Notes under the pieces: model-generated
Told to the model about the DNA's origin: nothing
What the model saw: the letters and a program-made list of their open reading frames with translations, nothing else
Database searches by the model: none
NCBI RefSeq assembly: GCF_000167355.1
Contig: NZ_AAEW02000002.1
Location: 1 to 64,000, forward strand
Direction: 5' to 3'
From: Desulfuromonas acetoxidans DSM 684
GTDB lineage: Bacteria > Desulfobacterota > Desulfuromonadia > Desulfuromonadales > Desulfuromonadaceae
DNA: 64,000 nucleotides
Position numbers and translations under genes: made by a program
Shown here: positions 58,023 to 64,000 of the stretch, piece by piece
Numbering within the stretch: position 1 is the stretch's first letter
Layout of the letters: each line of letters begins with the position of its first letter

Positions 58023-59270
58023 ATGGCGAAACGAAAACCACAAATATCATCACTAGCCGATGCGATGTCAGCTAAAGGCCCAGAGATTGACTCTGGTCTG
58101 AAATATGTGACGTATTCGTTTCATAGTGTCCCAAACCTGTACCTGAGCGTATGGCAAAATGGCTCTCGAAAATTTCACTTCAAGATGACCTTTTTGCACG
58201 AAACGACTTTCATCGCGCTCGGTGCCCTCGGAGAAATCACACTGCCGGATGCTGTCCAGAAAGCACAACTGTATCGACAGATGATCCAGGAAGGCCTGGA
58301 CCCTCGCCGTACTCTCACTGAGCGACGGATAAAAACCCTCGAGAAATTTTGCCACGAGTATTTTGAAGACTTTATTGACCAGAATCACAAGCATCCGAAA
58401 AAGTCTCGCCACATGCTGAAGAGATGGATTCTACCGGTTTTTGGTCACATTCCCCTTAAGCAGATCGATTCGAGGCTGGTCAGCGAATTCGTTCAGCAGA
58501 TTCTGACGACCGTCAGCCAAAAAACAGAACGCAGAATCTCCGGCTCGACGGCGAAGCAGGCTCTCTCACTGCTGTCAAAACTGTTCCAGTGCGCTATCGA
58601 CCAACATCTTGTGGATGCGAACCCCTGCGACGGTGTACGTCGCCCCAAAGTAAACAGATCTCGTGAGCGTTATCTTTCAGGCGACGAATACCCTCGATTT
58701 ATCAAGGCAACTATGTCGCTCATCGATCGACCTCAGGCCAAAGCTATCATGATATTGGCTGTCCTGGGTCTGAGACCCTCAGAAGTCTTGGGTCTTGCTT
58801 GGTGCGATGTTCATCTTATTGACAACCGGATCCATATCAAACAGGCGAAAAACGGAGAGAGCCGCTTTGTGACGTTGAATTCGGTCGCCCGGGATCTGTT
58901 ACAGCAACTCTATGACGCACGAAAAAAAAGAGCAGTGTGGGTCTTCCCGTCTCGCGGAAAGTCGTCTACAGGTCACCTCCAGAGCGTATCCAAGACCTTT
59001 GAACGAATATGCAATATGGCCGAATTGCCAGAGTTCAATCTGTATGATCTGCGCCGATCACACGCAACTTTCCTGCTTCAATCAGGGGTTGACTTGTTCA
59101 CGATCAAGGAGGCCCTCCACCATAAAACTCTCGCGAGTACCATGGTTTACGCCAGAGTTTCTAGCGAGTCGATGGTAAATGCTAACGAACTGGCGGCACA
59201 GCGTGCCCTGGAGGCTATTAGCGGTCAATTTGAGCCTTCCGGTGAAGGATGTGAGGGGTGTGAAGGATAA
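58023..59270 (+). CDS. Tyrosine recombinase/integrase 2
   Basis: 415 residues; an ATG two codons earlier (58017) and a TTG at 57993 are alternatives. Domain order is as in recombinase 1: arm-binding (about 20-105), core-binding (about 115-215) and catalytic (about 230-405). Catalytic Arg in GLRPSEVLGL, Lys in QAKNGESR, Arg in YDLRRSH, His in LHHKTLAS and nucleophile Tyr376 in MVYARV. The His of the HxxR box is replaced by Tyr (YDLRR), as in a minority of active recombinases. The tail ends in a Gly-Cys-Glu repeat (EGCEGCEG), encoded by a short tandem repeat. It is clearly related to recombinase 1 but not a recent copy. Confidence 0.9.
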   Translation: MAKRKPQISSLADAMSAKGPEIDSGLKYVTYSFHSVPNLYLSVWQNGSRKFHFKMTFLHETTFIALGALGEITLPDAVQKAQLYRQMIQEGLDPRRTLTERRIKTLEKFCHEYFEDFIDQNHKHPKKSRHMLKRWILPVFGHIPLKQIDSRLVSEFVQQILTTVSQKTERRISGSTAKQALSLLSKLFQCAIDQHLVDANPCDGVRRPKVNRSRERYLSGDEYPRFIKATMSLIDRPQAKAIMILAVLGLRPSEVLGLAWCDVHLIDNRIHIKQAKNGESRFVTLNSVARDLLQQLYDARKKRAVWVFPSRGKSSTGHLQSVSKTFERICNMAELPEFNLYDLRRSHATFLLQSGVDLFTIKEALHHKTLASTMVYARVSSESMVNANELAAQRALEAISGQFEPSGEGCEGCEG

Positions 59271-59303
59271 TCTTGTTCCGAAAATTTTATGGATCAATTC
59301 GGG

Positions 59304-59333
59304 ATCTCCGCTTGAGCACACTCAAGCGGAGAT
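59304..59333. repeat. Perfect hairpin before the helicase gene
   Basis: A 13-bp stem ATCTCCGCTTGAG / CTCAAGCGGAGAT with tetraloop CACA, 34 bases after recombinase 2. It shares CCGCTTG..CAAGCGG with the hairpin at 60914-60937. Confidence 0.65.
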
Positions 59334-59396
59334 GCTGTGTTTAGTCTCCTTGTCAGCCATAACAGTAGCTAACTTTTAACTTATAGGAGGAACACC

Positions 59397-60893
59397 ATGG
59401 AACATGAAAAATCACCTGTCTTACCCGATTTTGAAGCTGACCCCTTACCCCTTGAAAAAGGCCCTGAACTTGATTGCGACACGCTGCAAACGGATTACGG
59501 TAATGCCCTACGTATCAAGTTCTATTTTGACAGGCTGATCTTCTTCCACCATGCGCAAAAAAACTGGTTTCGCTGGACCGGTTGTCACTGGCAGCGGGAC
59601 ACGAATCAGTGCCTCACCTTGCAGATCGTTGAAGCGATCCGCAAAATCCTCACCGTTGAAATCCCGTGGCTTCGCTACCTGAAAGAAGATAAGCAGCGCG
59701 ATGATATCGCGTTTCCAGATACCTCGTTTGTTGAGAAAAGCCTGAGCCGCTCTAAAATCAGAGCCGCCGGTTTACTCGCTGCGGACCTGATGCCACTCCC
59801 CGCCCATCTGGATGCCCACAAAGAGCTGCTCAATTGTCAAAACGGAACTGTAGATCTGAAGTCTGGTGAGTTAAAAGATCATGATCGTGAAGACTACCTG
59901 ACAAAGATCGCTCCTTTTGCATTCGAGAAGGACGCTCAATGTCCCCGATTTATCGCCTTTCTTGAACGGGCATTCCCGGACAACCCGGAAGGGATCGCGT
60001 TTATCCAAAAAATCTTCGGTTATTCGTTAACCGGAGATGTGTCAGAGAAAAAAATCTTCATCCTCTGGGGCGCTGCTGGTAACAATGGAAAAACCCTGTT
60101 GTTCAATGTGTTCCGTGGCATCCTGGGTCAGTGCTTTTGTGTCCAGTTGGCCAGCGAATCGCTGGTGAGTGGCCGAATCAATGCGATTCGCTCCGATATC
60201 GCTAAATTGATCGGTTACCGCTTTGTCACGGCTTCGGAGACCGACCGCCGCTACAAATTTAACGAAGCCCTGATCAAACTTCTCACCGGCGGCGATGCCC
60301 TTACAGCTCGTCACCCTCACGAGCGTGAATTCGAGTTCACTCCTGAACTCAAGCTCTTCATCGGCACGAACGCCAAGCCCGAGTTTACACTATCCGATCA
60401 GGCTATGCTGAACCGCGTTTGCATCATTCCGTTTCATGTGTCGATCCCGCCAGAAGAGCAGGACAAGCAGCTGACCCAGAAGCTGATAAACGAAGAAGGT
60501 GAAGGAATATTAGCTTGGGCAATTGAAGGGGCACGGTTGTGGGCCAAGGAAGGGTTAGGTGAAAATCCATTTGACCAGGATTCGGCTTCCGTCATCACTC
60601 CCGTCATCACAATTGACCAATTCATCAAGGCGTGCTGTACGCAAAACCCTGGTGACAGGGAGAAGACGCATGACCTGATGACCGCTTTCAACCTATATAA
60701 AGAGCATACGGGGGACGAGTCACCCGCAGTCAACGTCAAGGCTTTCAGCAATATGATCAAAGGGTTCGGCACGGAAGCTAAGCATCATCGCGACGGGAAT
60801 TATCGCGAGCACATTGCCTTAAACGCGTTCGGACGAAGCTTTTTGCGCGACAGCTCTGAACCCGAAACCTTGGACGATACACCTGTCCACTAA
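59397..60893 (+). CDS. D5/P4-type SF3 replicative helicase without primase domain
   Basis: 498 residues behind ATAGGAGGAACACC. Residues 140-210 are the D5_N region (LLNCQNGTVDLKSGEL, AFPDNPEGIAFIQKIFGYSLTGD). The SF3 ATPase has Walker A GAAGNNGKT (225-233), a Walker B-type acidic region in VTASETDR, and the FIGTNAKPEF motif C (sensor Asn). The C-terminus is a winged-helix-like domain (CCTQNPGDREKTHDLMTAFNLYKEH, read in parts). P4-type primases carry a primase domain in front; here the first 130 residues are too short and lack its motifs. It pairs with the PolB gene downstream. Confidence 0.88.
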   Translation: MEHEKSPVLPDFEADPLPLEKGPELDCDTLQTDYGNALRIKFYFDRLIFFHHAQKNWFRWTGCHWQRDTNQCLTLQIVEAIRKILTVEIPWLRYLKEDKQRDDIAFPDTSFVEKSLSRSKIRAAGLLAADLMPLPAHLDAHKELLNCQNGTVDLKSGELKDHDREDYLTKIAPFAFEKDAQCPRFIAFLERAFPDNPEGIAFIQKIFGYSLTGDVSEKKIFILWGAAGNNGKTLLFNVFRGILGQCFCVQLASESLVSGRINAIRSDIAKLIGYRFVTASETDRRYKFNEALIKLLTGGDALTARHPHEREFEFTPELKLFIGTNAKPEFTLSDQAMLNRVCIIPFHVSIPPEEQDKQLTQKLINEEGEGILAWAIEGARLWAKEGLGENPFDQDSASVITPVITIDQFIKACCTQNPGDREKTHDLMTAFNLYKEHTGDESPAVNVKAFSNMIKGFGTEAKHHRDGNYREHIALNAFGRSFLRDSSEPETLDDTPVH

Positions 60894-60913
60894 CTTTCAA
60901 TCAGAAAACGATC

Positions 60914-60937
60914 CCCGCTTGGCAGCCACCAAGCGGG
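60914..60937. repeat. Hairpin between helicase and polymerase genes
   Basis: CCCGCTTGG / CCAAGCGGG with a 6-base loop. The core is the same as in the hairpin at 59304-59333. No T-run follows. Confidence 0.55.
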
Positions 60938-61000
60938 AGTCGGTACTTCCACAACGTTATCTCTTATGGTCAAGGGCAACTAAAACCTCGAGGAGATGAC

Positions 61001-62935
61001 ATGGAAACATCGAAAGAAATACCATCCTTTACAGAAATCCCGACCCATTACGCTCGTTTTTTTGATGTTGTTGAGTTCCATAACAAAAAGCCGATTTACA
61101 ACTTCGCCTACTTTGCCGCGCTCGATGCGGAGTGGGTAACACGCTTTCACAAAAACCGCCCGATCTCTACTCAGGTGGCAGTGGCCTCACGGCACTCAAT
61201 AACCAACACCATCTATTATGAACCAAACGGCAAAGCCCCGACCCTGCCCGAAATTGCTGAGAGGATCATCCTTGCAGCGAATGGTGGAAAATTTCCAGAG
61301 TCTCACCGACGGGCAAAAATTTTCATCAACATCGTTGCCCACCACAGCACCGCAGAGATGTCGATCCTGGCTGATCGTGACGTCCCGTATGTGACCGAAG
61401 CGATCTCGCTTGTTCGTAACTCCCCCATCGTCCTGCTGGCGCCCATCTCATTCACGATCAAGGGGGACTGCGAAGTCCATGTGAGAATCTCGGACACCAT
61501 CCTGATCGCCCCTGCCACTCACCGCAGTCTGAAGAACTTATCAACCCTCCTCGGCAAAAAAGACGCCCTGAAGGAGGAGATATCCCAGCATCACATCGAG
61601 AATATGGACATCTACCTGCGCGAAGACCCGCAAGGGTTCGAGCGATACGCATTGAAAGATTCTGAGGTAACACTGCGGCTGTTCTTCCTGCTTCAGGATG
61701 CCCTCAATCAACTGTCCACCGGGAGGATCGAGCGGCTCTATGTCACCATCGGCTCGGCGGCTGTGCATGCCTTCCTGAAGAAAAATTCCTGGGTCAAAAA
61801 GCATCTGAAGAAACTGCAGTCGAATGAGTTCACCGACGCGATCAGGCTGGTCAAAAGAGCGTATTTCGGCGGACGGAACGAAGGACTCTTGGTAGGACAG
61901 ACTTCCAATTTCCCATCAACCACCAATAAAACATGGGTCGATATCGATGAAAAAGGTGCCTACGCTACCCTGATGTCGATGATCCCAGTAGTCGACCTTG
62001 GTGGGAAAGTGACGACGCTGTTCCAGACCTACGAATTGTCCGAGGACCGCGTCCAAGCGTTGTTGGCCGACAATGTTCCCCTGGATGCGATCAACCGGGC
62101 AAAGGAGGCTCTCAACAAATCTCCAAAGGATCTGGAGTGGGCGCTGCGTGGGATGAAAAGGGGGATTGCCGGTCGCATCCGCAAGGCCGCATGCGTCTAC
62201 AACAACAACCTGCTTATCAAATGGCATAAGGAGTGGGATCTGAAGAAGGTGAGCGGCGAGGTTCCAGCCTACCTGGTTCCCGGTTTTGCCTGTGTCCGGT
62301 TCAAGTTTCCCTCATCTGTGCTGTACCCCTGTCTGCATGTTCACCATCCCCGCTATGGTCTGGTCTATCCGTCTTCAGGGATCACGGTTGCCACCCACCA
62401 GGAGATCATGCTGGCGTTTGATGCCGGTGCCGAGATCGATGCGATCTGGTCGCTGGAGTTTCCTGTTAAACGAGCAGCGGACGGCTCTGTCACCATGTAC
62501 CTACGAGAATTTCTTTCTGAGTTGGCTGTAAAACGCAATGAATACCGGGCAGCATCAGATGCGGGCGACGGCTCAGCAGCCGTCTATGAAAAGCTGCTGA
62601 AGGAGTTCATGAACAGCCTTTACGGAAAATTCAGCCAAGGGGTCAATCCGCGTAACGTCACCTGCGCCAGCACGTTCGAGACCAAACCTCTCGGCCCCTC
62701 CAAAGTCACTGACCCGATCGTTGCCGCCCTGACCACCGGCGCAGGTCGAGCGACCCTCTCCTCCCTGATGTTCGCGGTCGAGGCGTTTAATCAGAGTCGC
62801 CCAGCTGAGCAGTGGATTGATATCGCTAGCTGCACGACCGACGGATATCTAGTCGGTCTCCCTTCTGACGAATCCTTTTCTGTCGCCGGAACCTATTACG
62901 TTGAAAGCGAGCTTGAGTATGAAGAAGATATTTAA
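61001..62935 (+). CDS. Family B DNA polymerase, exonuclease and palm (N-terminal part of a split gene)
   Basis: 644 residues behind CGAGGAG. Proofreading: ExoI DAE (42-44), an ExoII-like AHHSTAE (113-119) and ExoIII YALKD (216-220). Polymerase: motif A DIDEKGAY (314-321), motif B ending in NSLYGK (538-543) and motif C TTDG (612-615), the last differing from the usual DTD. The chain stops 30 residues after motif C, before any thumb. The downstream overlapping frame continues with thumb-like sequence. The short size and motif style resemble protein-primed or primer-independent (pipolin) PolB and not replicative Pol II. Confidence 0.85.
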   Translation: METSKEIPSFTEIPTHYARFFDVVEFHNKKPIYNFAYFAALDAEWVTRFHKNRPISTQVAVASRHSITNTIYYEPNGKAPTLPEIAERIILAANGGKFPESHRRAKIFINIVAHHSTAEMSILADRDVPYVTEAISLVRNSPIVLLAPISFTIKGDCEVHVRISDTILIAPATHRSLKNLSTLLGKKDALKEEISQHHIENMDIYLREDPQGFERYALKDSEVTLRLFFLLQDALNQLSTGRIERLYVTIGSAAVHAFLKKNSWVKKHLKKLQSNEFTDAIRLVKRAYFGGRNEGLLVGQTSNFPSTTNKTWVDIDEKGAYATLMSMIPVVDLGGKVTTLFQTYELSEDRVQALLADNVPLDAINRAKEALNKSPKDLEWALRGMKRGIAGRIRKAACVYNNNLLIKWHKEWDLKKVSGEVPAYLVPGFACVRFKFPSSVLYPCLHVHHPRYGLVYPSSGITVATHQEIMLAFDAGAEIDAIWSLEFPVKRAADGSVTMYLREFLSELAVKRNEYRAASDAGDGSAAVYEKLLKEFMNSLYGKFSQGVNPRNVTCASTFETKPLGPSKVTDPIVAALTTGAGRATLSSLMFAVEAFNQSRPAEQWIDIASCTTDGYLVGLPSDESFSVAGTYYVESELEYEEDI

Positions 62936-64000
62936 GATTTTAAAGCCGAATAAGGCGGCGGACTGGAGCGTCTCGGCCGTTCTTGAGGCCTTCGATTGTG
63001 GTCAACTGGAGGAAGAGTTTAACCGCCTTGTCCCCTTCCAAATGTACCAGCAGGCGCGACGTCGCCTAGCACCGGACGAGGGGGCATGTCTAGAGATCAA
63101 GGGGATGGCGGATAACGTTTCGGCCGTTAAATCGCGCGGTCAGATCGGGTTCGACAGCTCGGGAGAACACGTCTTGATCCTGGCGAAGTTTTCGATCAAG
63201 CCTCCTCTGAAAGAGATCATCAAGGATGGTTCTGTGAGGCGTTTCGTTCTGGCAAACAAGGAGTTGCTACGTAACTTTGAAGGGCGCTGGATTCAGGCGC
63301 AGATCGATGAGACGCAGAACGGTCGCGACGAGATTTTCACCTACAACCTGTACACCCTGCCGACCTACACAAAAATCATGAAAAGTGACGGGCAACTTGG
63401 GCTGGTGGAGCAGTGTGCTCTCCGCAAGTTCAATAGCGACTTCGATATGAAAAGGCTGCCCGTCCTTGCCCGGACTCAAACCATCATAGCAGGGCGATTA
63501 CTTCCCCAGCCCTACACAGTTCCGTTTTCATCTTTGGAGCAGATGAAGATCCACCGTCATCAGGTCGACAACATCCGTCGCAGTGGCCGTGTTGCCCGCC
63601 CCGATGAGGTCATCGATCGGGTGCGACTGCGTGGCAAAAGCGTTCGTTTCCAGGGGGGAGAGGCTGCGACCGTTGTCAGAACTATTCTGCGCGGGGTGAC
63701 TCAAGGCAAGCTGCTACGTATCGGCGACGGTGCCTTTCCAGACTATCCCGAAATTGCCCGTCTTGTCTCGACGCAATGGAAAAAACTACCGCCGAGTCTG
63801 CAAGGATCTAAAGCGCAGTGGTCAACGACTGATGTCAAAAACGCGAAACGCGCCAATTGGGAAGAAGGGTTTATTCGTCCCCACCCGCTGCTGAAAAAGC
63901 TGACTGCTGAATTGTGCGCGGTCCTTTTGATCGACTGGTCTGATGCTGAATCGCGTTTGTTTTATGGTGACGATGTTCAGGACAACCGCGTCCTGGTGAC
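62919..64000 (+). CDS. Continuation of the family B polymerase (thumb/C-terminal part), incomplete at window end
   Basis: 360 codons, open at the window edge. It overlaps the previous gene by 17 bases in the +1 frame, with no good ribosome site at its first ATG. LVPFQMYQQARRRLAPDE is followed by CLEIKGMADNVSAVKSRG. The last part matches the post-motif-C region of family B polymerases, where a K-x-R-G (KTRG in pipolin PolB) element contacts DNA. So this is probably the polymerase thumb plus a long C-terminal extension. Either the gene is split into two coupled subunits, uses a +1 frameshift near the TAA at 62933, or carries an indel. Confidence 0.75.
   Translation, partial: MKKIFKILKPNKAADWSVSAVLEAFDCGQLEEEFNRLVPFQMYQQARRRLAPDEGACLEIKGMADNVSAVKSRGQIGFDSSGEHVLILAKFSIKPPLKEIIKDGSVRRFVLANKELLRNFEGRWIQAQIDETQNGRDEIFTYNLYTLPTYTKIMKSDGQLGLVEQCALRKFNSDFDMKRLPVLARTQTIIAGRLLPQPYTVPFSSLEQMKIHRHQVDNIRRSGRVARPDEVIDRVRLRGKSVRFQGGEAATVVRTILRGVTQGKLLRIGDGAFPDYPEIARLVSTQWKKLPPSLQGSKAQWSTTDVKNAKRANWEEGFIRPHPLLKKLTAELCAVLLIDWSDAESRLFYGDDVQDNRVLV

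Larger units (their letters stand above)
47025..64000. mobile_element. Integrated element or island with two tyrosine recombinases, Wadjet, SF3 helicase and PolB
   Basis: From just after tRNA-Glu to the window end, housekeeping genes stop and the content is mobile: two site-specific recombinases, a self-contained replication pair (helicase, DNA polymerase) and a defence operon. The left boundary is inferred from gene content. No matching direct repeat of the tRNA-Glu 3' end was found inside the window, and the right end lies beyond it. It could be one pipolin-like element or two nested ones, with one recombinase each. Confidence 0.6.

Noticed and set aside
57790-58056. 88-codon frame before recombinase 2
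   Set aside because: No ribosome site, unusual composition, and it runs into the recombinase start; probably non-coding.
62919-62936. Classical -1 programmed frameshift in the polymerase
   Set aside because: The second frame is +1, and no X-XXY-YYZ heptamer lies in the overlap.
46956-64000. Direct repeat of the tRNA-Glu 3' end as attachment site
   Set aside because: No second copy of the TTCGAATCCCC stretch was noticed inside the window; the far end probably lies outside.

Overview
The window looks like a chromosome segment from a Desulfuromonas/Geobacter-type anaerobe (Desulfuromonadales). The clues are a ten-heme c-type cytochrome lipoprotein next to an MtrB/PioB-type outer-membrane barrel, feoAB, a 2[4Fe-4S] ferredoxin, glnK-amt behind a leader terminator, a sigma-54 promoter before an anion transporter, and a likely selenoprotein. 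The genus is inference; no rRNA is present.

Core, 1-46,983. trxA is followed by a tightly coupled leftward operon (prmA, rsmE, RDD protein, dapF, HAD phosphatase, dtd, darP). Next come a PEP-synthase/PPDK regulator, an OmpR-type two-component pair, a DegP-like protease, a NarX-type kinase with its regulator, an SLC13 and a SulP anion transporter, mltG-plsY, a Kef-type antiporter, kamA, rpsU, a GGDEF/EAL protein, amt-glnK, a second SulP transporter, tRNA-Pro, a tiny lipoprotein, lspA-ileS, a HhH-GPD glycosylase and a LysR regulator. The LysR gene diverges from the cytochrome/barrel operon (34.8-38.2 kb), a probable porin-cytochrome electron conduit. The barrel gene has an in-frame TGA at codon 630. 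A SECIS-like hairpin follows it, and 142 more in-frame codons end in a barrel-type C-terminal Phe. feoAB, ferredoxin, a cold-shock gene, serA-hisZ-purA, tRNA-Lys and tRNA-Glu close this part.

Accessory region, about 47,000-64,000. Right after tRNA-Glu the content changes to small hypothetical genes (one YkvA/DUF1232, one DUF2787), a tyrosine recombinase, a leftward WYL-JetA-JetB-JetC-JetD operon (a Wadjet-type SMC anti-plasmid system), a second tyrosine recombinase, an SF3/D5-type helicase without a primase domain, and a family B DNA polymerase. The polymerase is split over two overlapping frames, and the second runs off the window. Two tyrosine recombinases, a self-encoded PolB with a KSRG motif and a defence cargo beside a tRNA gene resemble pipolins (integrated elements with primer-independent PolB). 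That assignment is inference.

The most notable signals are the candidate selenocysteine outer-membrane barrel and the Wadjet-carrying, PolB-encoding element.
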